DNA of 35,205 nt, taken from positions 1 through 35,205 of the forward strand of contig JADGNV010000040.1 of assembly GCA_017883285.1 (NCBI GenBank), read 5' to 3'. Each line of letters begins with the position of its first letter. Within the stretch, counting starts at the first letter, position 1. The stretch is from Candidatus Aminicenantota bacterium. Lineage in GTDB: Bacteria; Acidobacteriota; Aminicenantia; Aminicenantales; UBA4085. Positions 15,923-24,532 of the stretch are shown one piece after another. Below the pieces are notes generated by a model. It ran no database searches, was not told the origin of the DNA, and saw only the letters and a program-made list of their open reading frames with translations. Made by a program: the position numbers and the translations under genes.

Positions 15923-17404
15923 ATGAAAAAGGTCATTCTTGGAATTTTCATTGCCGCGTTCGCCCTCGCCGCCCAAGCCCAGACGCCGCCGGCGTCCTTC
16001 GCCGCCGATTTCCTGGACAAAGCGATGCGGATCGACCTTTACCACGTCGGCGACGCGAAGGACGAGACGATCACCGTAGACCAGATCTACCAGGAAGGGA
16101 TCTGGCCGGCTACGTACACGCGCCTCATCGACCCATACGACTACGGCCGCACCGTGGTCAAGGTTTATGACGTGGCCTCGAATCGCCTCCTTTACGCCAA
16201 CGGCTGCGACGATATGTACAGCGAATACCGGACGACGACCCCCGCCTTGAACGGGGTGAAGCGGGTCTTCGAGCGGTCCGTGCGGATCCCGTATCCGAAG
16301 CGGCCGGTCCTCGTCGTCATCGAAGCGCGGGACAAAAAGAACATCCTCCACCCGGTCTTCAGCGCGACGATCGATCCGGCCGACTATCACATCGTCCGCG
16401 AGACGACCGCGGCCGGCGATTTCGTCACCGAGGCCCTGAAGAGCGGCGATCCGCACGACAAGGTCGATTTCGTCTTCCTGGCCGAAGGCTACACGGCCGA
16501 GGACAAGGACAAGTTCAAGTCCGACGTCGACAAGTTCACGGCCTTCCTCTTCACCGTCGAGCCCTACAAGAGCGCCAAGAACCGGTTCAATGTCCGGGGC
16601 GTCTTCCGCCCCTCGCCGGAGCGGGCCATGGACGAGCCGCGCCAGGGCGCCTATAAGAAGACCGTGCTCGACGCTTCGTTCAACGCCTTCGACCTCGACC
16701 GCTACATGCTGATCGAGAAGGACCACCGGATGCACGAGATCGCGGCCCAGGTGCCCTACGACGCGATCATCGTCCTGGTCAACAGCAAGCGCTACGGCGG
16801 CGGGAGCATCGCCCTCGATTACTGCGTGAGCACGGTGGACAACGAACGGAGCCGACAGGTCTTCGTCCATGAGCTCGGCCATTCCTTCGGCTTTCTCGCG
16901 GACGAGTATTACGCGTCGGAGGTCGCCTACAACGATTTCTACCCGAAAGGGGTCGAACCGATCGAACCGAACATCACCGCCCTCCTCAACCCCGGCCAGG
17001 TGAAGTGGAAAGACCTTCTCTCGCCCGGCCTCGGGGTCCCGACCGAATACGGCAAGGACAAGATCGAGGCCGTCCTGGCCGAACGCCAGAAAAACCAGAA
17101 GGCCCAGGCGGACGATATCGCGGCCGCCAAAAAAAAAGGCCTTCCCGAAGCCGAGATCAAGAAGATCCAGGACGGATACGCGGAAGCGGACAAGGTCCTG
17201 GCCAAGCAGATTTCGGACATCCGCGCCCTGTACGCCTCTTTGAACGACAAGGTCGGCGTGTTCGAAGGGGCGGGCTACGCCGCCCACGGCCTTTACCGGT
17301 CGCAGGTCAATTGCATCATGATCTCGAACCCCAAGGACGAGTTCTGCGCGGCCTGCCGCCAGGCGATCGGCCGGATGATCGATTATTTCAGCAAGGCCGA
17401 CTAA
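15923..17404 (+). CDS. Exported M64-family (IgA peptidase type) metallopeptidase
   Basis: 493 residues; AAGGAG (15911-15916) sets the ATG. Signal peptide MKKVILGIFIAAFALAAQAQ. The N-terminal ~130 residues fit the M64_N beta domain; the catalytic domain starts near DFVFLAEGYTAEDKDKF and carries the zinc motif HELGHSFGFLADEY, with His316, Glu317, His320 and Asp327. M64 enzymes are secreted Zn endopeptidases, first known as bacterial IgA proteases; in free-living bacteria they are general exopeptidases or endopeptidases. A Lys/Ala/Glu-rich helical insertion (about 375-435, AERQKNQKAQADDIAAAKKK) interrupts the C-terminal part, which ends with three Cys (NCIMISNPKDEFCAACRQ). The PAS-domain gene starts 14 bases downstream. 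Confidence 0.92.
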   Translation: MKKVILGIFIAAFALAAQAQTPPASFAADFLDKAMRIDLYHVGDAKDETITVDQIYQEGIWPATYTRLIDPYDYGRTVVKVYDVASNRLLYANGCDDMYSEYRTTTPALNGVKRVFERSVRIPYPKRPVLVVIEARDKKNILHPVFSATIDPADYHIVRETTAAGDFVTEALKSGDPHDKVDFVFLAEGYTAEDKDKFKSDVDKFTAFLFTVEPYKSAKNRFNVRGVFRPSPERAMDEPRQGAYKKTVLDASFNAFDLDRYMLIEKDHRMHEIAAQVPYDAIIVLVNSKRYGGGSIALDYCVSTVDNERSRQVFVHELGHSFGFLADEYYASEVAYNDFYPKGVEPIEPNITALLNPGQVKWKDLLSPGLGVPTEYGKDKIEAVLAERQKNQKAQADDIAAAKKKGLPEAEIKKIQDGYAEADKVLAKQISDIRALYASLNDKVGVFEGAGYAAHGLYRSQVNCIMISNPKDEFCAACRQAIGRMIDYFSKAD

Positions 17405-17418
17405 AAGGGGACGACGCC

Positions 17419-17757
17419 ATGTCCAAACACGATTGGATCAAGGAATTCCCCGGCGCCGTGACCGTCTGCGACGCGGAGGGCGTCATCGTCGCCATGAACG
17501 ACAAGGCCTTGAGCACCTTTGCCGACGACGGGGGAGCGGCCCTTCTCGGCAAGAACGTGATGGACTGCCACTCCGAGCGCTCGCGGACGATCCTCAAGGA
17601 GATCATGGCCGCCGGGCGGCCGAACATCTATACGATCGAGAAGAAGGGCCAGAAAAAGCTGATCTACCAGTCGCCCTGGACGAAGGACGGGGCGTTCGCC
17701 GGAATCATCGAGCTCTCGCTCGAAATCCCCTTCGAGATGCCTCACTTCATCCGGTGA
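17419..17757 (+). CDS. Single PAS-domain protein
   Basis: 112 residues from ATG 17419, behind AAAAGGGG. The whole protein is one PAS fold: FPGAVTVCDAEGVIVAMNDKA, LLGKNVMDCHSERSRTILKE, IYTIEKKGQKKLIYQSPW, FAGIIELSLEIPFEMPHFIR. The conserved CH pair (MDCHSERS) and the ending MPHF match a family of stand-alone PAS proteins common in anaerobes. It has no output domain and no signal peptide, so it is a cytosolic sensor that must act on a partner. It follows the M64 peptidase closely and may be cotranscribed, but a functional link is not evident. Its stop codon overlaps the first base of a large inverted repeat. Confidence 0.85.
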   Translation: MSKHDWIKEFPGAVTVCDAEGVIVAMNDKALSTFADDGGAALLGKNVMDCHSERSRTILKEIMAAGRPNIYTIEKKGQKKLIYQSPWTKDGAFAGIIELSLEIPFEMPHFIR

Positions 17758-17854
17758 AAGGGGTCAGGTCTTAACATTTAACAAATTTGACCCGGCCTGA
17801 CCCTTTGGTGCCAGGTGTCGCTAAAAATGTTAAATGTTAAGACCTGACCCCTTT
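17757..17854. repeat. REP-like inverted repeat (GGGGTCAGGTCTTAACATTT type)
   Basis: Perfect 27-bp arms (17757-17783 and 17828-17854) containing GGGGTCAGGTCTTAACATTT enclose a 44-nt loop with further GGCCTGACCC and GGTGCCAGGTGTCG fragments. This layout matches repetitive extragenic hairpins associated with REP-type tyrosine (Y1/HUH) transposases in many uncultured bacteria. T-runs at 17852-17856 mean it may also terminate the M64-PAS transcript. No transposase of that type is in the window. Confidence 0.85.
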
Positions 17855-17935
17855 TTATCGGGGGGACCGCCATTGACAGGTTTCGTCGTCCGGTGATAAG
17901 TTTGAACCACGTTTTCCTTGGAAGGAGGAAGCCTT

Positions 17936-20900
17936 ATGAGATCCGTTTCCCGCCTCGTTTCGTACGGCGTCCGCCGGGCGAAGTCCGCTCGGGCGCCGCT
18001 GGCCCTCGCGCTGGCGCTGCTGTTCGTCTTCTCCGCCGCATTCCCCCAGAAGATCGACGAGGAGTACACGAAAAAGATCCGCGAATTCACGACGGACACC
18101 CATTTCTCGACGAAATACGTGAACTACCTGCCGGCCATGGCGGGGGTCCCCACGCCGCTCCAGGTGCTGGGACATATCGTCGGGGCGCCGAACATCCTGA
18201 GCTATTCCCAGGACGTCTATAAGTACATGCGCGCCCTGGCCGCGGCCTCGCCCCGGGTCAAGGTTTTCACCATCGGCAAGACCGAGGAAGGCCGCGACTG
18301 GATCCTGGTCGTCATCGCCGACGAGGGGACGATCCGGAACCTCGACCGCTACAAGGACATTGTGGCCAAGCTGGCCGACCCCCGGAAGATCTCCGAGGCC
18401 GAGGCCCAGGCCTTGATCAAGCAGGGCAAGCCCATCTATTGGGCGACGGGCGGCATGCACTCCTCGGAGACCGGCTCCGTCGAGATGCTGATGGAGCTCG
18501 CCTACCGCCTCGCGGTCGACGATTCGCCCTTCATCAAAACCATCCGGGACAACTCCATCGTCATGATAACTCCCATCCTGGAAGTCGACGGCCGCGACAA
18601 GTACGTCGACATCGCCATGGCCCCGCGCAAGGACCCCAAGGCCCCCGCGCCGCGGAACCTGCTCTGGTGGGGCAAGTACGTCGGCCACGACGACAACCGG
18701 GACAACATCGGTTTGGCCTTGGCCCTGTCCAAGTACATCATGAAGGTCGAACTTGACTACCATCCCCAGGTGATGCACGACCTCCACGAATCGGCCTCGC
18801 ACCTCTACATCTCCACGGGCTCGGGCCCGTACAACGCCTGGCTCGATCCGATCGTCGTTGACGAGTGGCACCAACTGGCCTACAACGAAGTGGACGGCAT
18901 GACCCGCGAGGGTGTGCCCGGCGTCTGGACGCATGCCTTCTACGACGGCTGGGCCCCGAACTACGCGTTCTACGCGGCCAACGGCCACAACGCCATCGGC
19001 CGGTTCTACGAGACGCAGGGCGCCGGCGACGGCGGCACGCGGATCATCACCAACAGCACGGACCGGGCCTGGTACCGGCCGAACCCGCCGGTCGCCTCGA
19101 CCGTCTGGTCGATCCGCAACAACGTGAACATTCAGCAGAGCGCCCTCCTCATGGGGATGAACTTTATCGCCTCGAACCACGAGAGATATCTCGAGAACTT
19201 CTACCTCAAAAGCAAGCGCTCCGTGGCCAAGCCGAAGAACGAGGGCCCGTCCGCCTACGTCTTCCCGGGGAACGACTCGCGCCCCGGCCAGCAGGCGAAG
19301 CTCCTCCAGCTCCTGCAGGCCCAGGGCGTCGAGGTCCACAAGGCCGACAAGGCGTTCAAGAGCGGCGACGTCGAATATCCCGCCGGCTCCTATGTCGTCC
19401 GGATGGACCAGCCGTTCTGCCGCATGGCCGACATGCTCCTCGACAAGCAGTATTTCAACGTCAAGGACCCCTCGCCATATGACGACGTGGGCTGGACGCT
19501 CGGGCCGGTCTTCAACGTCAAGACCGCGCGGGTGGACGACCAGGCCGTGCTCACGGTCCCGATGACCCTCGTCAAGGGCGACGTCAAGGCGCCCGGCGGC
19601 GTAACGCGCCTCGGGACGGGCACGGCCCGGGCCTATCTGATCAACAACAACGCCGACAACCAGCTGGCCACGTTCCTGTTCATGACCAAGAACAATCCGC
19701 GGATGAACTACAGCAAGATCCAGATCGCCGAGAAGGCATTTGAGGCCCAGGGGAAGAAGTTCAACGCGGGGAGCTATATTTTCCGGGCCGACAACGACGA
19801 TGCCTCCACATACCTGGATGGCTTTTTCAATGGCGTCGGACAGGCCGGCGGCGGAATCCCAGCTTTTAGCGTCCCCGCCGTTCCCACCGTCCCGGTCCAT
19901 GACCTGGTTCTGCCGCGTATCGCCGTCATGCACACCTGGCAGAATACGCAGAACGAGGGCTGGGTGCGCATCGCCCTCGACGACCTCAAGATCCCCTATG
20001 ACTACATCTCGGTCCATGCGGTCCGGGACAACGCCCGCCTCCGCGATAAGTACGACGTCATCCTCTTCGGGCCCGCGTCCGGCGACGCGCTGAGCACGGT
20101 TTCGGGACTCACCGGCGACCAGCCGCTGCCCTGGAAGAAGTCCGACCTGACCCCCAACCTCGGGTCCGAAGATTCGACGGCCGACATGCGGGGCGGCATC
20201 GAGCTCGAAGGCGTCCTCCATTTGCGCGATTTCGTCAAGGATGGCGGCCTGTTCATCACGATCGGGAACAGCTCGGCCCTTCCGATCCAGTTCGGCCTGG
20301 CCGGCGGCATCTCGATCCGTCAGACCCCGAACCTCTGGGCGCGGGGCGGCATCTTCAAGGCCGACGTGGCCGACAGCGCCAGCCCGATCGTCTACGGCTA
20401 CGACGACACGCTGGGCGTGTACTTCAGCCAGTCGCCGGTGTTCGGCCAGGGCGGCATCGGCGGCGGCCAACGCGGCGGCGGCATGCCGGGCGGAGCGGCG
20501 GGGGCGGTCGGACGTCCCTCGGGCCGCGGCACCGCGACCGACGTCGACATTCCGCAGGGCCGGCCGCGCGACATCGGAGTGGCTTCGGTCGACGCATTCC
20601 GAAAGACCCAGCCCCAAGGCGCGGCCGCGGGCGGCCCGGGCGGGGGCGGAGGGCGGGGCGGTATGGGCGGCGGAGCGTCACGCAGCCGGACCATCATCAA
20701 TTTCACCCGGGACGCGAAAGATTTGCTGATCAGCGGCGGGTTGGACGGCGGGGCCGAACTGGCCGGCGCCCCGGCCCTGGTGGACGTTCCCATCGGGACG
20801 GGTCACGTGGTCATGTTCAGCTTCAACCCCATGTGGCGCCATGAGACGCAGGGGAGTTATTCCCTCGTCTTTAACGCCATGTTGAACTTCAAGAATCTGA

Positions 20901-20938
20901 GTCCGCCGCCTGCCCCCGCGGCACCCCCGGCGAAGTAA
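17936..20938 (+). CDS. Exported M14-family zinc carboxypeptidase-like protein
   Basis: About 1000 residues from ATG 17936, set by GGAAGGAGG at 17920-17928. Signal peptide ends near FSAAFPQ. The M14 domain (about 55-400) shows the zinc motif HSSE (His175, Glu178, in GGMHSSETGS), the substrate-binding HDDNRDN and the third ligand region MHDLHES (His281/His284). The remaining ~550 residues contain a glutamine-amidotransferase-like or other alpha/beta region (YDVILFGPASGDAL, LRDFVKDGGLFITIGNSSAL) with two Gly-rich segments (about 837-865 and 898-915). Such large M14 proteins are expanded in Acidobacteriota and Aminicenantes and degrade peptides outside the cytoplasm. The general-base Glu of M14 cannot be assigned by eye, so activity is probable but not certain. 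Confidence 0.88.
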   Translation: MRSVSRLVSYGVRRAKSARAPLALALALLFVFSAAFPQKIDEEYTKKIREFTTDTHFSTKYVNYLPAMAGVPTPLQVLGHIVGAPNILSYSQDVYKYMRALAAASPRVKVFTIGKTEEGRDWILVVIADEGTIRNLDRYKDIVAKLADPRKISEAEAQALIKQGKPIYWATGGMHSSETGSVEMLMELAYRLAVDDSPFIKTIRDNSIVMITPILEVDGRDKYVDIAMAPRKDPKAPAPRNLLWWGKYVGHDDNRDNIGLALALSKYIMKVELDYHPQVMHDLHESASHLYISTGSGPYNAWLDPIVVDEWHQLAYNEVDGMTREGVPGVWTHAFYDGWAPNYAFYAANGHNAIGRFYETQGAGDGGTRIITNSTDRAWYRPNPPVASTVWSIRNNVNIQQSALLMGMNFIASNHERYLENFYLKSKRSVAKPKNEGPSAYVFPGNDSRPGQQAKLLQLLQAQGVEVHKADKAFKSGDVEYPAGSYVVRMDQPFCRMADMLLDKQYFNVKDPSPYDDVGWTLGPVFNVKTARVDDQAVLTVPMTLVKGDVKAPGGVTRLGTGTARAYLINNNADNQLATFLFMTKNNPRMNYSKIQIAEKAFEAQGKKFNAGSYIFRADNDDASTYLDGFFNGVGQAGGGIPAFSVPAVPTVPVHDLVLPRIAVMHTWQNTQNEGWVRIALDDLKIPYDYISVHAVRDNARLRDKYDVILFGPASGDALSTVSGLTGDQPLPWKKSDLTPNLGSEDSTADMRGGIELEGVLHLRDFVKDGGLFITIGNSSALPIQFGLAGGISIRQTPNLWARGGIFKADVADSASPIVYGYDDTLGVYFSQSPVFGQGGIGGGQRGGGMPGGAAGAVGRPSGRGTATDVDIPQGRPRDIGVASVDAFRKTQPQGAAAGGPGGGGGRGGMGGGASRSRTIINFTRDAKDLLISGGLDGGAELAGAPALVDVPIGTGHVVMFSFNPMWRHETQGSYSLVFNAMLNFKNLSPPPAPAAPPAK

Positions 20939-21108
20939 GGGACTTAACAACATCCGGCGGCCGGCCCGCGTCGGCCGCGAAGGCTCGTCCCTTGCCCGTC
21001 CCGGTTTTGGTGCGAAGGGACATAAGGGGGATTGCATTTCGCCCCCAAACCCTCTATTATGTGTGGCTCATTCGTCTTTCGGCTTAAAACCCCAGAAGAG
21101 AAAAGTAG

Positions 21109-22191
21109 ATGAAGATCTGTCTAGTCGGTTTGCCGCTTTCGGGAAAATCGGCCTTGTTCTCCGCCTTGACCGGGCTGGCCGCGGCGCCCGCCTCGACGAA
21201 GGGCCCCGAGCAGATCGCGGTGGTCAAGGTCCCCGACGGCCGGATCGAGCTGCTGACCGAGATCTTCAAGCCCAAAAAGAAAACGCCGGCCTCGATCGAA
21301 TTCACGGAGATCGCGGGCCTGGCCGCCGGCGAGCCGAAGAAACAGGGCCTCTCCGAGCAGTTCCTTGCCCGCCTCCGGGCCGCCGATGCGCTGCTCTGCG
21401 TCGTTCGGGCGTTCGCCGACCCTTCCCTTCCGCACCCACTGGAGTCCGTCGACCCCGTCCGCGACCTGCGGGTGCTCGACGCGGAGTTCCTTCTGAGCGA
21501 CCTGGCCATCGTCGAAGGACGGATGGAGCGGCTGGCCAAGCAGATCGCGGCCAAGAAAAACGATCGCGACGTCCGCGAGCTCACCGTCCTGCAGAAGTGC
21601 CGGGAGCTTTTGGAAGGGGAAACGCCGCTCCGGCAGGCCGGGCTGAAGCCGGGGGAGGAGACGCTCGTCCGGGGCTACCGGTTCCTGACGATCAAGCCCC
21701 TCATCGTCGCGGTCAACCTGGGCGAGGAGGATATCGGCCGGGAAGCCGAGGCCTTGGCCCCGTTCGCACCCTGGACGCGGCAGCCGCACACGGCCGTCAT
21801 CGGCCTTTCGGCCCGACTCGAGATGGAGATCCGGCAATTTCCCGAGGGGGAGGCGAAGGCCCTCCTCGCCGATTTCGGGATCGAAAATACCGCCCTGGCG
21901 AAGCTCATCGCCACGTCCTTCCGGCTGATGGGACTGGCCTCGTTCTTTACGGTGGGGAGCGACGAAGTCAAGGCCTGGACGATCCGGGAAGGGACGCGCG
22001 CCGCGCAGGCGGCCGGCGTCATCCATTCCGATATCGAGCGCGGCTTCATTCGGGCCGAGGTCGTGCCCTACGACGAATTCGCGGTCTGCCGCTCGTTGCC
22101 CGAATGCCGGACGGCCGGCGCCCTCCGCCTCGAGGGCAAGGACTATCCCGTCCACGACGGAGACATCATCAATTTCCGCTTCGCGGTCTGA
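21109..22191 (+). CDS. ychF: YchF-like Obg-family P-loop ATPase (DUF933/TGS C-terminus)
   Basis: 360 residues, the usual length of YchF. The P-loop is GLPLSGKS (residues 7-14); switch II reads EIAGLAAGEPKKQGLSEQFL in place of the usual DIAGLVKGA...GLGNKFL; the NxxE motif that makes YchF prefer ATP is present (VNLGEE, Asn203-Glu206). The middle is a helical coiled region (residues about 120-190) and the end is the DUF933/TGS domain (VKAWTIREGTRAAQAAGVIH, EGKDYPVHDGDIINFRF). YchF proteins bind ribosomes and act in redox stress. This copy is divergent: the NVGKST loop and the segment after it are altered, so it may be a lineage-specific paralogue rather than the housekeeping gene. Its Shine-Dalgarno (AGAAGAGA) is weak. 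Confidence 0.82.
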   Translation: MKICLVGLPLSGKSALFSALTGLAAAPASTKGPEQIAVVKVPDGRIELLTEIFKPKKKTPASIEFTEIAGLAAGEPKKQGLSEQFLARLRAADALLCVVRAFADPSLPHPLESVDPVRDLRVLDAEFLLSDLAIVEGRMERLAKQIAAKKNDRDVRELTVLQKCRELLEGETPLRQAGLKPGEETLVRGYRFLTIKPLIVAVNLGEEDIGREAEALAPFAPWTRQPHTAVIGLSARLEMEIRQFPEGEAKALLADFGIENTALAKLIATSFRLMGLASFFTVGSDEVKAWTIREGTRAAQAAGVIHSDIERGFIRAEVVPYDEFAVCRSLPECRTAGALRLEGKDYPVHDGDIINFRFAV

Positions 22192-22209
22192 AGCGGCCCC
22201 CCCCGAAAA

Positions 22210-22926
22210 TCAGTTCTCGTGCTCTTCCATATACTGGATATAGAGCTCGGTCAGGTCCTCGCCCTCGAGTTCCGCGCGGGTCTTGAGCATCACCAGGCGG
22301 CCCTTTTTCATGAACCCGACCCGGTCCGCGATGAGCTTGGCCCGGAAGATGTCGTGGGTGGACATGAAGACGGACTTGCCTTCGTCCCGCATCTTGATCA
22401 GGAGGTTCAGGAACTCCTGGCCGCTCTGCGGGTCGAGGCCCGCCGTCGGCTCGTCGAGGAGGATGTTGGGCGCGCCCTTGATCAGGGCGATGGCCAGGCC
22501 GAGCTTCTGGCGCATGCCCTTGGAGTAGGTCTTCGTCCGCAAGTCGAAGGCGTCCTTCTGGAGGCCGACGCTCTCCAGCGCTTTTGCGTAGTCGGCCTTG
22601 GTCAGGTTCCGTTTCCCGGCCAGCTTGGTGAAGAAGTCGAGGTTCTGGTAGGCCGTGAAGTTGGCGTAGAGCGTGACGTTCTCCGAGACGAACGCAATGA
22701 ATTCCTTGGAGCGCAGGGGCTCTTTGGCGACGTCGATCCCTTCGATCAGGGCCGTGCCCGAGGTCGGCGGGATAAAGTTCAGGAAGAGATTGATGGTGGT
22801 CGTTTTCCCGGCCCCGTTGGCCCCGAACAGGCAGAAGATCTCGCCCGGCGCGACCTTCAAGTTGAGATGGTCGAGGGCCAGCTGGCCGTCCTCGTAGGTT
22901 TTGGTAAGTTCAATGGCTTCGAGCAT
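22210..22926 (-). CDS. ABC transporter ATP-binding protein
   Basis: 238 residues. Walker A GANGAGKT (35-42), signature YSKGMRQKLGLA (134-145), Walker B ILLDEPTAGLD (155-165) and the H-switch His191 (STHD) are all intact. Similar to CcmA/NatA/GldA-like ATPases that drive ABC-2 type exporters. Its Shine-Dalgarno GAGGAG overlaps the stop of the permease gene, which ends 10 bases upstream, so the pair is coupled. Its convergent neighbour, ychF, ends 18 bases from its stop. Confidence 0.95.
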   Translation of the reverse strand: MLEAIELTKTYEDGQLALDHLNLKVAPGEIFCLFGANGAGKTTTINLFLNFIPPTSGTALIEGIDVAKEPLRSKEFIAFVSENVTLYANFTAYQNLDFFTKLAGKRNLTKADYAKALESVGLQKDAFDLRTKTYSKGMRQKLGLAIALIKGAPNILLDEPTAGLDPQSGQEFLNLLIKMRDEGKSVFMSTHDIFRAKLIADRVGFMKKGRLVMLKTRAELEGEDLTELYIQYMEEHEN

Positions 22927-22936
22927 GGGTTTCTCC

Positions 22937-24349
22937 TCAACGGACGTCGTACTTCAGGAACGAAACATAGGCCCCGGCGAAGAAGACGATGACCAGGAAG
23001 ACCATCAGCCCGAAGTCGGGGATGGTCCGGGCCAGCGACGCGCCAAGCGGCTCGGCCGCGAAGCTGTGCTGGGGCATGTCGTCCAGCACGACTTTCGCCG
23101 CCGGGTCGTTGCTCATCCCGAAATTGAGGGTCCTCATCATCTTGGCGTTCGCCCACTTGGTCCAGACGGGCTTGTAGGCCCGGATGGAGGCCAGGAAGCG
23201 CTCGTGTTCGTCGAGGCCGGTGCGGGCCAGGCTCATCGTCGAGAATGTCAAAGCCGAGGCCGGCGAGATCCGCGACATGTTGACCGCCAAGCGCACCTGC
23301 GAGTTCTTTTTCAATTGGTAGTCCCGCTCCAGGGCCGCATTGTTGGCGTCGATCTGCGACGTCGCATCCTGCTGATAATCCTCCAGGTATTTCCGGAGCC
23401 GCTCCTGGAAGGACTTCTGGTCCTCCGGCGTCTTGGGCGTGTTCTCCTTGACCCAGTCCATGACCTTTTTCTGGGCCCCGCCTTGGATCTGCTGGAGGAA
23501 GGCGTCCTTCTTGGCCGTGATCTCGTGCACCGAGGGGATGGGATTGAGGCGCGCGGCGATCATGATCGAGAGTTTGGGGATGATCGTGACGAACGTCACC
23601 CAGATGAAGAGCAGGATCAGGAAGCTGGTCGAGCTCTTGTTCGTCCGGGACGAGACGAGGAGCCCGAGGGTGAAGAACACCGAGAGGTAGAGGAAGAACA
23701 TGAGGAACATCAGGAGCAGCCGGATCCAGTCCGCGCCGGCCAGGGCGATGCCCGGATAGACCATGATGAGCAGCAGGCTCAAAATCAGGGGGATGATCAG
23801 GGGGATGAGGAGGCTGATGAAGCCGCCGATGACCTTGCCCAGGATCAGCCGGTCGCGCGGGACTTTGTTGGACAGCATCAGCTTGAGCGTCCCTTTTTCC
23901 TTCTCCCCGACGATGGCATCGTAAGTGAAGAGGATGGCGAACAGGCTGAGGACGATCTTGACGATGTAGGTCAGGTCGAGCGCCCCGAACACTGAGAAGA
24001 CCGGGTTGCTCTCAAACTTGGAATCGACCAGGTTTGGATCATAGGCGATGTTCACCGATGCCACCCGGCCGACGGCCTCGTTCACGCCGCTGGCGATCGC
24101 GCCCAGGACCTGGGGGGGGCGATTGATTTTTGTCCCGAAGCTGGCCACCGACTGGTACGTCGGCTGGCTCTCCAGGTTTCTCTTGTTCAAGCCCACGGCC
24201 GAGGAATACTCCTTCTGGTCGGCCCGGTAGTTGGACAGGCCGGTATAGACCGAGAGGAGGATCAGCGCCGCGCACAGGAGGAAGGTGAAGACGAACTTCG
24301 CGCTGGTGATGGTCTCGACGATCTCTTTTTTGATGATGTCTTTGAGCAT
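22937..24349 (-). CDS. ABC-2 type permease, GldF/NosY-like
   Basis: 470 residues. A first membrane segment lies at residues 18-38 (KFVFTFLLCAALILLSVYTGL), then a large extracytoplasmic loop (about 40-145), a cluster of five membrane segments (about 150-285; LTYIVKIVLSLFAILFTYDAIVG, FISLLIPLIIPLILSLLLIMVY, LLLMFLMFFLYLSVFF, FLILLFIWVTFVTII), a second long charged loop with helical repeats (about 290-430) and a last segment (FGLMVFLVIVFFAGAYVSFL). The motif VGEKEKGTLKLMLSNKVPR is typical of ABC-2 permeases. Substrate is unknown. The ATPase gene follows on the same strand; only one permease gene is present, so it probably works as a homodimer. Confidence 0.9.
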   Translation of the reverse strand: MLKDIIKKEIVETITSAKFVFTFLLCAALILLSVYTGLSNYRADQKEYSSAVGLNKRNLESQPTYQSVASFGTKINRPPQVLGAIASGVNEAVGRVASVNIAYDPNLVDSKFESNPVFSVFGALDLTYIVKIVLSLFAILFTYDAIVGEKEKGTLKLMLSNKVPRDRLILGKVIGGFISLLIPLIIPLILSLLLIMVYPGIALAGADWIRLLLMFLMFFLYLSVFFTLGLLVSSRTNKSSTSFLILLFIWVTFVTIIPKLSIMIAARLNPIPSVHEITAKKDAFLQQIQGGAQKKVMDWVKENTPKTPEDQKSFQERLRKYLEDYQQDATSQIDANNAALERDYQLKKNSQVRLAVNMSRISPASALTFSTMSLARTGLDEHERFLASIRAYKPVWTKWANAKMMRTLNFGMSNDPAAKVVLDDMPQHSFAAEPLGASLARTIPDFGLMVFLVIVFFAGAYVSFLKYDVR

Positions 24350-24532
24350 GGCGTACCCCTTGAAGATATTGTTGGATTATTATTCGCCTTTTCGACGGCT
24401 TTTTCAATGGAAAAGACGCGCCGGGCCGGGGCTAAATTCTCAAAATGGCACTCTTTTTGCTGATTTTTTCTTTCAATTTTCTTTACACATGGCCATAATT
24501 ATAGGAGAAAGAAGAAAAATAGAGGAGGTACC

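Noticed and set aside
15392-17287. 631-codon minus-strand open frame
   Set aside because: Antisense to the M64 gene and crosses into the phosphoesterase region; no RBS or motif. Shadow frame.
17855-20617. 920-codon open frame on the minus strand
   Set aside because: It lies fully antisense to the M14 gene, has Arg/Asp/Val-biased composition without domain signatures, and is a by-product of GC-rich third positions.
24470-24505. Promoter for the S46 gene (TTTCAA-N17-CATAAT)
   Set aside because: The -35 matches consensus at only three of six positions in a generally T-rich stretch; not reported as a feature.
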